In this document: positions 36,231-45,472 of the stretch, one piece after another
Layout: each line of letters opens with the position of its first letter
Numbering within the stretch: position 1 is the stretch's first letter
From: an uncultured Eubacteriales bacterium
GTDB lineage: Bacteria > Bacillota > Clostridia > Oscillospirales > Acutalibacteraceae
Direction of reading: 5' to 3'
Assembly: GCA_934457115.1 (NCBI GenBank)
Contig: CAKSHI010000003.1
Location: 62,001-126,000 of the forward strand
Length of the DNA: 64,000 nt
Program-made: the position numbers and the translations under genes
Notes under the pieces: generated by a model
What the model was told of the DNA's origin: nothing
Seen by the model: the letters and a program-made list of their open reading frames with translations, nothing else
Database searches by the model: none

Positions 36231-36968
36231 ATGCAGAATGGGGACAAAATATTGAAGGAAGAACTTGTAAGAAGTGCAATGCTTTTAGGTGAGGAAAATA
36301 TAAATAAGTTGTTAGGCTCTAAGGTTGCGATTTTTGGTATTGGAGGTGTAGGCTCTTTTGTAACTGAGGCCTTAGCAAGGGGAGGAATAGGATCCTTTGC
36401 GCTGATAGATGATGATGTGGTTTCAGCCTCAAATATTAATCGACAACTTATAGCGACAAGTCAAACTATAGGCAAACCAAAGGTTTTATTGGCAAAGGAA
36501 AGAATAGAGTCTATAAATAAAGATGCCAAGGTGGAGGTATATCAAAGATTGTATCTTCAAGGAGAAACACTGGACTTTATTAAGGATTGCGATTACATAG
36601 TAGACGCTATAGATACGGTATCATCAAAGATTTCCTTAGTAATGGAAGCTAAAAAAATGGGAATTAAAATAATAAGCTGTATGGGGACGGGAAATAAATT
36701 AGACCCAACTCAATTTGAGGTGGCGGATATCTTTAAAACTTCGGTTTGCCCGTTGTGTAGGGTAATGCGAAGGGAGTTAAAGGCTAGAGGCATTAAAGAT
36801 TTAAAGGTTTTGTATTCTAAAGAAGAACCGTTAAAGCCATTAAATTTTGAGGAGGAGAGCGTTTCATCGCATAAAAAAAGGCAGACTCCCGGGAGTGTTT
36901 CCTTTGTACCTCCGGTAGCGGGAATGATAATTGCATCGGAGGTTATAAAGGATTTAATAAGAAAATAA
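36231..36968 (+). CDS. tcdA: tRNA threonylcarbamoyladenosine dehydratase (TcdA/CsdL), E1-like
   Basis: 245 residues of the ThiF/MoeB/E1 superfamily. The Rossmann motif VAIFGIGGVGSFVTEALARG (about 30-49), IDDDVVSASNINRQ, DAIDTVSSK and the GTGNKLDPTQFEV stretch are TcdA marks, and CPLCRVMR matches the Gram-positive form. It cyclises t6A37 of tRNA to ct6A using ATP. TsaC, which starts t6A synthesis, is encoded at 54201-55211. ATG 36231 has no clear binding site; in-frame TTG 36252, about 8 nt after GGGG, may be the true start. Confidence 0.92.
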   Translation: MQNGDKILKEELVRSAMLLGEENINKLLGSKVAIFGIGGVGSFVTEALARGGIGSFALIDDDVVSASNINRQLIATSQTIGKPKVLLAKERIESINKDAKVEVYQRLYLQGETLDFIKDCDYIVDAIDTVSSKISLVMEAKKMGIKIISCMGTGNKLDPTQFEVADIFKTSVCPLCRVMRRELKARGIKDLKVLYSKEEPLKPLNFEEESVSSHKKRQTPGSVSFVPPVAGMIIASEVIKDLIRK

Positions 36969-36982
36969 ACCCTTATGAATGA

Positions 36983-37016
36983 AAAAGGAGGCTTGTTATA
37001 AAACAAGTCTCCTTTT
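36983..37016. terminator. Bidirectional terminator between tcdA and the phosphohexomutase
   Basis: 15-nt arms (36983-36997 and 37002-37016), AAAAGGAGGCTTGTT with AACAAGTCTCCTTTT, pair apart from one G-U position, around an ATAA loop. A and T tracts lie on both sides. Confidence 0.9.
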
Positions 37017-37018
37017 GC

Positions 37019-38737
37019 TTACTTTAAAACTTCGTTTAAAGATTGTGCGATTTTATCATTTATATTTTTAGCGTCATCGATGGAATTTCCAACTGAAGTA
37101 ATATAGAACTTAATTTTAGGTTCAGTGCCGGACGGCCTTATTATAGCAGCGTTGCCACCTTCAAGAGAATAGGATATAACATTAGATTTTGGAAGGTTAA
37201 TTGTTGTGCTTGTGTTATTAACCTTATCGATTGAGGTAGAAGTATTATAATCATCTAGACGTAATACTTTCATGCCTGCGATTTCTTCAAGCGGATTATT
37301 TCTTAGGGAATTCATGATATCCTGCATTTTTTGCATGCCTGAAGCCCCTTCAAAGCTAAAGCTTAATGTTTGATTTTTATAGTAGCCATATTCATCGTAT
37401 AAGCTTGATAAAACTTCCAATAGGCTTTTACCTTGCTTTCTATAATAAGCGGCCATTTCGCATATTAGCATTGATGCAACGACGGCATCTTTGTCTCTTA
37501 CATATGTGCCTACTAAATAGCCGTAACTTTCCTCAAAGCCAAATACAAATCTATTTTGTTCATTTACTTTTTCTAAGTTTAAAATTTGTTCACCAATATA
37601 TTTAAATCCTGTAAGGACAGTTCTAAGTTCGCATCCATACTTCTTAGCGATTTTATCTACCATTATGCTCGAAACGACAGTTCTTACTGCAACAGGATTT
37701 TTAGGTAGATTACCAAGTTTTTCCCTACATGATAGGATATAGTTTATTAGGAGTATTCCAACTTCATTTCCTGTAAGTAACTTATATTCAAGATTTTCAT
37801 CTTTTACTGCGATACCAACCCTATCACAGTCGGGGTCTGTTGCTAGGACTAAATCGGGGTGATCTTCTTGAGCTAACTTTAACGCTTGCTCTAAAGCTTC
37901 TCTAATCTCCGGGTTAGGATATGGGCAGGTAGGGAAGTTGCCGTCAGGGTTTTCTTGCTCTTTAACTATTGAGACATTAGATACGCCTATCCTTGACAAT
38001 ATAGCCCTTACAAGCTTGTTGCCTGCACCGTTTAATGGTGTATATACTACTTTAAGATTCGAATCCTTGCATATATCTTTATTGACTGCTTGTAAGCTTA
38101 CCATATCAAGATATTTTTCATAAAATCCGTCTTCTATATACTCAATAAGTCCTTCTTTAACAGCTTGCTCGAAATCCATTGTCTTATAACCCGAGAAGAT
38201 GTCTGTTTTTTGGATTTCTTTATATACGCAGCCCGCATCAAAGTCTGTCATTTGGCATCCATCGGGACCGTAACATTTATATCCGTTATATTTAGCAGGA
38301 TTGTGACTTGCAGTTATCATTATACCCGCATTGCAGGAGAATTCCCTTACGGCAAAGGATAAGACGGGTGTAGGTTCAAGTTCTTTTGTTATATAGACTT
38401 TAATTCCGTTTGCGGCTAAAACTGCAGCAGCTTCCTTTGAAAATAACCTTGCCTTTATTCTTGAATCGTGAGCTATAGCAACGCTTAGATTATCTTTGAA
38501 ATTTGCCTTTATGTAATTAGCAAGACCTTGGGTTGTTTTTCTTACAGTATAAATATTCATACGATTGGTACCTGCTCCAATTACGCCTCTAAGACCTGCA
38601 GTGCCAAAAGATAGTTCTTTATAGAACCTATCATATATTTCTTCTTCATTATCTTTTATACTTAATAATTCCTCGTGTAGATCCTTATCTTCTACAGCGT
38701 TTTGAAGCCATAGATTATAGTTTTCGCTTATAGACAT
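37019..38737 (-). CDS. Phospho-sugar mutase (phosphoglucomutase/phosphomannomutase, PgcA-like)
   Basis: 572 residues, the size of Firmicute PgcA. The first block is FGTAGLRGVIGAGTNRMN, the phosphoserine loop TASHNPAKYNGYKCYG (about 143-158), the Mg loop ATDPDCDRVGIA (about 300), the sugar loop GFEESYGY (about 398) and the phosphate-binding IIRPSGTEPKIKFY near the end. It interconverts glucose-6-phosphate and glucose-1-phosphate. It is distinct from GlmM at 12867-14216, which has the GEQSGH sugar loop. AAGGAA precedes ATG 38737. Confidence 0.93.
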   Translation of the reverse strand: MSISENYNLWLQNAVEDKDLHEELLSIKDNEEEIYDRFYKELSFGTAGLRGVIGAGTNRMNIYTVRKTTQGLANYIKANFKDNLSVAIAHDSRIKARLFSKEAAAVLAANGIKVYITKELEPTPVLSFAVREFSCNAGIMITASHNPAKYNGYKCYGPDGCQMTDFDAGCVYKEIQKTDIFSGYKTMDFEQAVKEGLIEYIEDGFYEKYLDMVSLQAVNKDICKDSNLKVVYTPLNGAGNKLVRAILSRIGVSNVSIVKEQENPDGNFPTCPYPNPEIREALEQALKLAQEDHPDLVLATDPDCDRVGIAVKDENLEYKLLTGNEVGILLINYILSCREKLGNLPKNPVAVRTVVSSIMVDKIAKKYGCELRTVLTGFKYIGEQILNLEKVNEQNRFVFGFEESYGYLVGTYVRDKDAVVASMLICEMAAYYRKQGKSLLEVLSSLYDEYGYYKNQTLSFSFEGASGMQKMQDIMNSLRNNPLEEIAGMKVLRLDDYNTSTSIDKVNNTSTTINLPKSNVISYSLEGGNAAIIRPSGTEPKIKFYITSVGNSIDDAKNINDKIAQSLNEVLK

Positions 38738-38781
38738 TAAAATAACATTCCTTCCATGATCGTAATTAATTTACTTAGCTA

Positions 38782-38810
38782 ATTCTAGCACAATTGGTTT
38801 ACTTTTTCAA
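38782..38810 (-). promoter_or_regulatory. Promoter for the phosphohexomutase
   Basis: Minus strand TTGAAA (38805-38810), a 17-nt spacer and TAGAAT (38782-38787), 45 nt upstream of the start. It directly follows the pstB stop. Confidence 0.6.
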
Positions 38811-38842
38811 TTTTCATGTACAGTTTAACATTAAATTTAGGA

Positions 38843-39598
38843 TTAACCAAACTTACCTTGAATATATTTTTTTGTTCTTTCATCGCTTGGAGAATCAAAC
38901 ATAATAGACGTATCTTGGAATTCCACTACTTCTCCCATCAAGAAGAAGGCAGTTTTATCGGATACTCTCATAGCCTGCTGCATGTTGTGGGTTACTATTA
39001 TAACAGTATATTTTTCCCTAAGCTCTTCGACGAGTGTTTCTATCTTTTGAGTTGATATTGGGTCGAGAGCTGAAGTTGGCTCATCCATTAATATTATGTC
39101 CGGGCTTATGGACAATGCCCTTGCAATACATAATCTTTGTTGCTGACCTCCTGATAAGCTTAGGGCGGACTTTTTTAATCGATCCTTTACCTCGTCCCAT
39201 AGGGCACCTTGGATAAGGGACCTTTCTACTATTTGGTCAAGTTCGTCTTTTGACTTAATTCCATGTATTTTAGGGCCATAAGCTATGTTATCATATATAC
39301 TCATGGGAAATGGATTTGCCTTTTGAAATACCATGCCGACCTTTTTTCTAAGCAAAGTGACGTTGGCTTGAGGATTGTAGATATCTTCGTTGTCTATTAA
39401 TATTTTGCCTGAAATTTTGCAGTTTGCTGTTAGGTCATTCATACGATTTAAGCATTTAAGACAGGTCGATTTGCCGCATCCCGACGGACCTATAAACGCA
39501 GTAACCTCGTTTGTAGGTATTTTTAGATTAATATTTTTAAGTGCATGAAAACTTCCATAAAAAAGATTTAGGTCTTTTATTAACACTTTTGTACCCAT
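38843..39598 (-). CDS. pstB: Phosphate ABC transporter ATP-binding protein PstB
   Basis: 251 residues. Walker A GPSGCGKST, the PstB-specific LKCLNRMNDL and MVFQKANPFPMSIYDNIAYG (Q-loop area), signature LSGGQQQRLCIARAL, Walker B LMDEPTSALDP and VTHNMQQAMRVSD are all diagnostic. It powers high-affinity phosphate import. AAAGGTG precedes ATG 39598, and pstA ends 12 nt upstream. No phoU follows, which is unusual for this operon. Confidence 0.97.
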   Translation of the reverse strand: MGTKVLIKDLNLFYGSFHALKNINLKIPTNEVTAFIGPSGCGKSTCLKCLNRMNDLTANCKISGKILIDNEDIYNPQANVTLLRKKVGMVFQKANPFPMSIYDNIAYGPKIHGIKSKDELDQIVERSLIQGALWDEVKDRLKKSALSLSGGQQQRLCIARALSISPDIILMDEPTSALDPISTQKIETLVEELREKYTVIIVTHNMQQAMRVSDKTAFFLMGEVVEFQDTSIMFDSPSDERTKKYIQGKFG

Positions 39599-39610
39599 AG
39601 ATTTTCACCT

Positions 39611-40489
39611 TTATTGTTTTTTAAATATTCTTGATATAACCCAAGCTAATAGATTTAATAAAAATACTATAATTAATAATATGCTTGCAGTTTTAAATGC
39701 TATTTGAAATGCATCGGGGGAGGCTGCCTGTTTTGAAATTTGATATAAATGAAGAGTTAGTGTCCTGCCGCTCGATAAGATGTGACCTAAAAAGTTAGTC
39801 GGCATATTATACGCCATGCCGGAGGTATAAAGTAAAGCAGCGGATTCTCCTATTATTCTGCCAATAGATAAGATTATTGCGGTAGTGATTCCCGATAAAG
39901 CGCATGGGAGTATTATTCCCAAAATGACCTTTAATTTAGATGCACCCAATGCCATAGCACCTTCTTTATATGACGGATCCACTGATAAGAGAGCTTCCTC
40001 GGTTGTTCTAATTACAGTGGGTAATATACATATAGCCATAGTGAGACTTCCTGCTAAGATTGAGGTACCTAATTTAAATGTAACGCAAAAAAAGTAGTAT
40101 CCAAAAAGCCCAAAAATAATAGATGGAATACCGGATAATATTTCAGTTGTGAATCGAATAGAACGAATTAACTTTCCTTGCTTTGCATATTGGGTCATGT
40201 ATATGGCAGATGATATTGCAATTGGTACGGAGATTAAGAGGGTTATTACTATAATATACATTGTGTTTATTATCATAGGCAATATGCCCTTTTTATTTTC
40301 ATCATTCTCCAAGTATATGTTTGTTATGAAATTCCAATTTAAATATGGAAGCCCGTTTGAGAATATATAATATATGATTCCAAGCAATATAAAGATAGTA
40401 ATTGCGGTAGAAATGTATATGGCTGCTTTTAGGAAGGACTCCCACTTTTTATTGGTATCTCTATATATAGAGCTGCTATTTTTTTGCAC
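39611..40489 (-). CDS. pstA: Phosphate ABC transporter permease PstA
   Basis: 292 residues with six transmembrane segments. The segments SGIPSIIFGLFGYYFF and the cytoplasmic loop EEALLSVDPSYKEGAMALGASK (in part) are typical of PstA and contain the EAA-like contact to PstB. GTG 40489 is the start, placed 8 nt after AAGGAGTG, and overlaps the end of pstC by 14 nt. Confidence 0.95.
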   Translation of the reverse strand: MQKNSSSIYRDTNKKWESFLKAAIYISTAITIFILLGIIYYIFSNGLPYLNWNFITNIYLENDENKKGILPMIINTMYIIVITLLISVPIAISSAIYMTQYAKQGKLIRSIRFTTEILSGIPSIIFGLFGYYFFCVTFKLGTSILAGSLTMAICILPTVIRTTEEALLSVDPSYKEGAMALGASKLKVILGIILPCALSGITTAIILSIGRIIGESAALLYTSGMAYNMPTNFLGHILSSGRTLTLHLYQISKQAASPDAFQIAFKTASILLIIVFLLNLLAWVISRIFKKQ

Positions 40490-41804
40490 CTAAGTCACTC
40501 CTTCTTGAAATAAAGGAAAAAGAAATATTAACAATCATAATAAATACAAACAACACAAGGCCTATAGCAAAGAGGGCCTGCCTGTGAAGTCCCGAAGAAT
40601 ATGACATTTCAAGTACGATCCCCGTTGTAAGGAGGCGAACGCTCCCTAAGATAGACGGCATATTAACAACATTTCCTGCAACCATTATGACAGCCATTGT
40701 TTCTCCTATAGCTCTGCCAACACCAAGTATAACGGCGGATAATATCCCGGATTTTGCAGCGGGTATTGTGATTTTAAAAATAGTTCTTATAGGTGTTGCA
40801 CCTAAAGCGAGAGATGCCTCTTTGTATGATATGGGCACTGACCTTAGGGAGGATTCTGATATTGTAATGACTGTTGGTAAAATCATTATAGATAAGATTA
40901 TTATTACGGCCAATAAACTGTCGCCCACTGAAAGGTCCTTAAATATATTTCTTATGATAGGTACTATAAAAAGCATACCAAAGAATCCATAAACAACTGA
41001 AGGAATACCTGCTAAAAGCTGTATTAAAGGCCTTATAATATTTGAAATGTTGTTGGGTGAGATTTCGGCTAAGAATACGGCTGTCAATATTCCTATAGGG
41101 ACACCTATTATAATAGCTCCCAATGTTCCGCTAAAAGAACATAATATCAAAGGTAAAATTCCATATATGTTATTTGACGGTTGCCAATCATTTCCTAAAA
41201 TAAAATTAAAGAAACCTATTTCAAATATAGCAGGCAATCCGCATATTAGCATATACAATGTAATCAAGGCAACAAAACCGATTGATATACACGAGGACAA
41301 AAAGAATATAATTTCAGATAACTTTTCCTTTGAGTATATTAGTGCAGAAACAGCTACGTTTAGTATATTAAATATAAACATCAGAATAATTAGGAAAGAA
41401 AAAGTGATACTCATAGAACCTTTATCAAAATCAATTGATGACGCAAAAAGCATAGAACCTATTATGGTGATAGATAAAATTAGAAAGGAGTAGGATGCAA
41501 ATTTTAATTTATCTATAATAAGAAAATAAACACCTAAAAAGAAAGATATAGACATTAATAGTATTATCGCTTTTTCAACAAGCGGGAAATATATAATATC
41601 ATTTCTAAAAAGTAAACCCTTATCTTTTAGTATTTGAAATAGTGAAAGATTATAGACATGATCCTCTAATGTATATTTAATGCACTTGCAAAAGAAGGAA
41701 ATTAAACTATAAACGCAAAATACCAATATAATAGTCTTATATACTATGGCCTTTTTGCTTTTTGGATTTTTAGTATCCTCTATAATGGAATTCTCCAATA
41801 TCAT
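40476..41804 (-). CDS. pstC: Phosphate ABC transporter permease PstC with extra N-terminal membrane domain
   Basis: 442 residues, against about 290-320 for usual PstC. The C-terminal 280 residues are a normal permease: FNFILGNDWQPSNNIYGILP, LLAGIPSVVYGFFGM and ESSLRSVPISYKEASLALGA (EAA loop). The first 165 residues add about four hydrophobic segments (around 23-41, 76-97, 100-118, 130-157), with no match known to me. ATG 41804 lies almost on top of AGGAGGG; TTG 41798 two codons downstream has better spacing. pstS ends 11 nt upstream. Confidence 0.92.
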   Translation of the reverse strand: MILENSIIEDTKNPKSKKAIVYKTIILVFCVYSLISFFCKCIKYTLEDHVYNLSLFQILKDKGLLFRNDIIYFPLVEKAIILLMSISFFLGVYFLIIDKLKFASYSFLILSITIIGSMLFASSIDFDKGSMSITFSFLIILMFIFNILNVAVSALIYSKEKLSEIIFFLSSCISIGFVALITLYMLICGLPAIFEIGFFNFILGNDWQPSNNIYGILPLILCSFSGTLGAIIIGVPIGILTAVFLAEISPNNISNIIRPLIQLLAGIPSVVYGFFGMLFIVPIIRNIFKDLSVGDSLLAVIIILSIMILPTVITISESSLRSVPISYKEASLALGATPIRTIFKITIPAAKSGILSAVILGVGRAIGETMAVIMVAGNVVNMPSILGSVRLLTTGIVLEMSYSSGLHRQALFAIGLVLFVFIMIVNISFSFISRRSDLGAKK

Positions 41805-41815
41805 CCCTCCTCATA

Positions 41816-42667
41816 TCAAGATATATAGGCAGGGACAAGCCCTTGTTTAATAATAATATCTTTACCCATATCACTTTTTATAAACTCAAACCAAAGATTA
41901 ATAAGCTCATTTTCCTTATTTTTAGAGTATACTTCTATAAAAGGTCTTGTTATTTTATATTCTTTAGAAAGTATGGTTTTGTCGCTCGGACTTATATTGT
42001 CCACGCTTATGGCCTTTACATTCCCTGAAACCGAGAATAAGGAGCAGTAACCGATTGCCGAGGGATCACTGGTTACCTTTGAGATTATATCACCATTCTC
42101 CTGGTATTGTACGTCGTATTTAGTCTTAGAAACTATATTTAGAGCCGATTCAAAACCATCACGGGTTCCGGAAGCCTCTTCTCTGCCTACAAGTGTTATC
42201 CTTTGACTTTTTTGTGATAATTGAGACCAATTAGTTATCTTCTTTGTAAAAATGTCTTGAAGTTCGCTGTAAGAGAGGTTATTTATAGGGTTATCCTTAT
42301 TTACAATGACAGCTATACCATCATAGGCTATTGTTATTGCATTAATGGAATCACTTTTTTCTTCATCGTTGAGTTCTCTTGATAGATCTCCTATTAAGGA
42401 ATTGCCACTAAGTACTGCGCCAACTGCAGCTCCTGAGCCGGTATCTGATTTTTCAACATGAATATCCGGGTAAAGTTTGGAAAACTCCTCGGCTAAGGAA
42501 TTACAAAGTCTTGTCATAGAGGTGGAACCGTTTAAGGTGAGTTTTCCATTTATGTTATGGTTTGAGGAGGGTGAATTTATATAGCTTGGATTTATTATAT
42601 TCGAGCACCCTTGCAATAAAAACATTGTGAGAGTAAGTATAGCCGCTTTTAATCTGTTTTTTTTCAT
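41816..42667 (-). CDS. pstS: Phosphate-binding lipoprotein PstS
   Basis: About 283 residues with a lipoprotein signal and lipobox LLQGC at about 16-20. LTLNGSTSMTRLCNSLAEEF and EKSDTGSGAAVGAVLSG provide the phosphate-binding loops, with VGREEASGTRDGFE later. It captures phosphate and delivers it to PstCA. ATG 42667 has AAGGGCGG 5 nt upstream; an in-frame TTG 42685 lies ahead of that site. It is the first gene of pstSCAB. Confidence 0.95.
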   Translation of the reverse strand: MKKNRLKAAILTLTMFLLQGCSNIINPSYINSPSSNHNINGKLTLNGSTSMTRLCNSLAEEFSKLYPDIHVEKSDTGSGAAVGAVLSGNSLIGDLSRELNDEEKSDSINAITIAYDGIAVIVNKDNPINNLSYSELQDIFTKKITNWSQLSQKSQRITLVGREEASGTRDGFESALNIVSKTKYDVQYQENGDIISKVTSDPSAIGYCSLFSVSGNVKAISVDNISPSDKTILSKEYKITRPFIEVYSKNKENELINLWFEFIKSDMGKDIIIKQGLVPAYIS

Positions 42668-42816
42668 GTTGACCGCCCTTAACAAATATTCTTATTTATA
42701 AAATTGACATGACGTTTGGATTTTATACTAAAAGAGAAATTGTAATTTATATATGCATACAATAATTATTTTAGAAAATAATAACTTTAATTACATTTAT
42801 TAAGGGGAAGTGCCTT

Positions 42817-43167
42817 TTGAAAAAGTTTCTTTCATATTTGGGAGGTCTTTTAGCAGGAGTTTTAAATGGGCTTTTAGGAGCCGGCGGAGGAATGATAATA
42901 GTGCCAATGCTTGTAAAATCAGGGTTGGAACGAAAAAAAGCTCATGCTACTTCAGTGTGTATTATATTGCCCATATGTATTTTTAGTGCAGCCATGTATT
43001 TAAATTCCGGGAGTGTGACATTAAGCGATAGTTATCCATATTTACTTTGGGGAGTAATAGGGTCTGTTATAGGTGCATGGATTCTGCCTAAAATCAATCA
43101 AAATCTTTTAAAAAAGATTTTTTCAATACTTATGCTTTGGGCTTCTTATAGGATGTTGATAAGATGA
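42817..43167 (+). CDS. Half-size TauE/SafE (TSUP) permease, first half
   Basis: 116 residues with three or four hydrophobic segments. LLAGVLNGLLGAGGGMIIVP is the conserved first half of the TauE/SafE family, which exports or imports sulfur-containing anions and organic acids. Whole family members have about 250 residues with two such repeats; here each repeat is its own gene. TTG 42817 follows AAGGGGAAG. The end overlaps the next gene by 4 nt (ATGA), so the two halves are translated together. Confidence 0.85.
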   Translation: MKKFLSYLGGLLAGVLNGLLGAGGGMIIVPMLVKSGLERKKAHATSVCIILPICIFSAAMYLNSGSVTLSDSYPYLLWGVIGSVIGAWILPKINQNLLKKIFSILMLWASYRMLIR

Positions 43168-43529
43168 GCGGGATGTTAACTTCAATAGCGGGTGTTCTTT
43201 CAGGGCTTCTTGGTGCTATGGGACTAGGGGGCGGGGGAATACTGATTATTTACTTGTCATTATTTACTGACACTCCCCAAGCAACAGCCCAAGGAATTAA
43301 TTTAATATTTTTTATACCGTCTGCACTGATAGCGGTTTTTGTGTATTTTAAAAAGAAACTTATTTCACTTAAAGTAGCTGTAGTTTCCTCGATTTTAGGA
43401 GTGGTAGGGGCCTTTTTTGGGACAAAACTTTCTTATATGTTGGATGATAATATTTTGAGTAAACTTTTTGGAATTTTACTTTTAATAATGGGGCTAAGCC
43501 AACTTTTTTCAAAAAAGGAGAGCAAATAA
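43164..43529 (+). CDS. Half-size TauE/SafE (TSUP) permease, second half
   Basis: 121 residues. SIAGVLSGLLGAMGLGGGGI repeats the glycine-rich motif of the first half and is followed by TPQATAQGINLIFFIPSALI and a last glycine-rich helix LLLIMGLSQLF. It should pair with the neighbour as a heterodimer equal to one full transporter. The 4-nt overlap gives equal synthesis. The substrate is unknown. A terminator follows. Confidence 0.85.
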   Translation: MSGMLTSIAGVLSGLLGAMGLGGGGILIIYLSLFTDTPQATAQGINLIFFIPSALIAVFVYFKKKLISLKVAVVSSILGVVGAFFGTKLSYMLDDNILSKLFGILLLIMGLSQLFSKKESK

Positions 43530-43564
43530 TTTTAAGTATATTATTTTGCTGTCTATAAAAAAAC

Positions 43565-43609
43565 AAAAATCTTGCATTATAAGCCATTAAGCTATAGTGC
43601 AAGATTTTT
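43565..43609 (+). terminator. Terminator after the TSUP pair, overlapping the end of ribF
   Basis: AAAAATCTTGCATTATA pairs with TATAGTGCAAGATTTTT (with G-U) and ends in T6 on the plus strand. The right arm contains the ribF stop codon, so the hairpin probably serves convergent transcripts too. Confidence 0.8.
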
Positions 43610-44539
43610 TACATGATTTTTATCAAATAGGTTATTATACATTTTCTCAGCCATTGATGCATCGCTAAGTATTTGATTTTTTAAGTCTTGTAAGCAAGTG
43701 AATTTTTTTTCTTCTCTTAAATATTTGACAAGCTCTACTTTTACATTATGACCATAAATATCATCACCATTATAATCTATAAGCCATGTTTCGATATTTG
43801 GTTTTGAACCTTCAAATGTTGGTTTTAATCCTATGTTCGTGACAGAACAATACTTTTTAGATCCATGAGTGGTAATAGAAAAATATACCCCAAATTTAGG
43901 GATTATTAGTCCTTCCTCAAAATCTTGATTAATGGTTGGAATACCAATGGTTCTACCCAATTTTTTACCGTTTACAACGACATTTTCAAATGAAAAATAT
44001 CTTCCAAGCATATTTTTCACATCATCAAGTTTGGCTTCCTTGATGCAGTTTTTTATTCTTGTAGAGCTTATGGGATTTTCTTTGTAGTTGAGTGGGTCTA
44101 TTATGACCACATCTATATTTTTTTTGTTACATAGCCTTTTTAGATCATAAGCATTTGCCTTTGCACCAAAGCCAAAGTGATAATTAAAGCCGCAAACAAC
44201 TTTTTTTGCGTTAAGCTTATCGATTAAAACAGTATTTACGAAGTCTTGTGGGGAAAGTTTTGAAATAGAACTGAAATCTATCTCGTAAACTTGTTTTATT
44301 CCTATATTTTCAAGCAAAATTTCCTTTTGGCCTTTGCTTATGATATTATCCTTGCCCTTATTTTGGGCATTGGGTTTATATATATTATTAAGCGTAAATA
44401 CAGTAGGAACTAAATTAGGGTTTGATATATCGACTGCCTTGGATATTACGGCTTGATGACCAAGATGTATGCCGTCAAAAAGCCCGAGGGCTACTGATGT
44501 TTTAGAATTAGAACGCAAAAGCTTATTATATATGATCAT
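43592..44539 (-). CDS. ribF: Bifunctional riboflavin kinase / FAD synthetase
   Basis: About 315 residues. The N-terminal nucleotidyltransferase has SVALGLFDGIHLGHQAVI with the GIHLGH site, and CGFNYHFGFGAKA and ISSTRIKNCIKEA. The C-terminal flavokinase has GRTIGIPTINQDF and VYFSITTHGSKKYCSVTNIG. It makes FMN and FAD from riboflavin. ATG 44539 is 9 nt from AAAGGAG; an upstream TTG is too close to it. It is the last gene of the nusA-infB operon. Confidence 0.95.
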   Translation of the reverse strand: MIIYNKLLRSNSKTSVALGLFDGIHLGHQAVISKAVDISNPNLVPTVFTLNNIYKPNAQNKGKDNIISKGQKEILLENIGIKQVYEIDFSSISKLSPQDFVNTVLIDKLNAKKVVCGFNYHFGFGAKANAYDLKRLCNKKNIDVVIIDPLNYKENPISSTRIKNCIKEAKLDDVKNMLGRYFSFENVVVNGKKLGRTIGIPTINQDFEEGLIIPKFGVYFSITTHGSKKYCSVTNIGLKPTFEGSKPNIETWLIDYNGDDIYGHNVKVELVKYLREEKKFTCLQDLKNQILSDASMAEKMYNNLFDKNHVKNLAL

Positions 44540-44575
44540 ATACAAAGCTCCTTTTAAGCAGTAAAAATTAATGTT

Positions 44576-45472
44576 TTAAAAATGTTTTAATACTCTTAGC
44601 ACTTCTTTTTCTATAGATATGATGCCAAGTCCCAAGAAGACTTGACTAGGGTCAAATACTCTAAAAACTTCTTCATCCTTAGGTGTGTATGAGTTAAGCC
44701 TAAGGCGTTCAATAGACAAAGCCCCACCATTTTTAAATCGTATGGTTTGAGCCTCGCTAATGCATATGGGTTTATAATTTAAGAATAATTTTTCGACTGG
44801 TAAAATATAATTTTCGAGTTTTGGTTCTAAATCTCTTGCTTTATCAATAGTAAGCGAATTTGATAGGTCAAATCCGCAGGCAAATGTCCTTCTAAGGTCC
44901 GTCATAACTGCGTAGGTACCTAATTTTTTACCAAGATCTTCGCAAACAGTTCTTATATACGTACCTTTTGAACACGATACTATAAATGAACCTTCGCCTA
45001 TGGTTTCATCAAAGCTTAGAAGTTCTATTTTTGATATATTGATTTTTCTTGCTTTTCTTTCAACTTCTATGCCTTGCCTTGCTAGGTCATATAATCGTTT
45101 ACCGTCTTGTTTTAAGGCAGAGTACATAGGCGGGACCTGCAGTATGTCACCATAAAAACTGCTAAGTGCTTGTTTCACATCACTTGTTTTAACGTCAAAA
45201 TCACATTTTGTTATAATTTCCCCGGTAATATCTTGAGTATCCGTTTTAATTCCAAGTTTAAATGAAGCAATATACTCTTTATTAGTATTTGGGAGCAAGG
45301 ATTGGGCTTTTGTTGCATTTCCTACTAAAATAGGTAAAACTCCCGTAGCCATTGGGTCCAATGTTCCCGTGTGGCCTATTTTTTTAGTATGAAGTAATTT
45401 TCTCATGACTGCCACAACATCGAATGATGTGAAATCTTTGGGCTTGTCGATAACGATAACTCCGTTTATCAT
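44576..45472 (-). CDS. truB: tRNA pseudouridine(55) synthase TruB
   Basis: 298 residues. The catalytic Asp lies in KIGHTGTLDPMATGVLPILV (about 32-51), with the GTYIRTVCEDLG and LRRTFACGF motifs later. It forms pseudouridine 55 in the tRNA T-loop. It overlaps the DHH gene by 4 nt. Confidence 0.96.
   Translation of the reverse strand: MINGVIVIDKPKDFTSFDVVAVMRKLLHTKKIGHTGTLDPMATGVLPILVGNATKAQSLLPNTNKEYIASFKLGIKTDTQDITGEIITKCDFDVKTSDVKQALSSFYGDILQVPPMYSALKQDGKRLYDLARQGIEVERKARKINISKIELLSFDETIGEGSFIVSCSKGTYIRTVCEDLGKKLGTYAVMTDLRRTFACGFDLSNSLTIDKARDLEPKLENYILPVEKLFLNYKPICISEAQTIRFKNGGALSIERLRLNSYTPKDEEVFRVFDPSQVFLGLGIISIEKEVLRVLKHF

Noticed and set aside
43160..43170. Frameshift breaking a single TauE/SafE gene
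   Set aside because: Each half has its own start, the overlap is a clean ATGA, and both halves retain complete repeat motifs, so separate genes are more likely. A sequencing error cannot be fully excluded.
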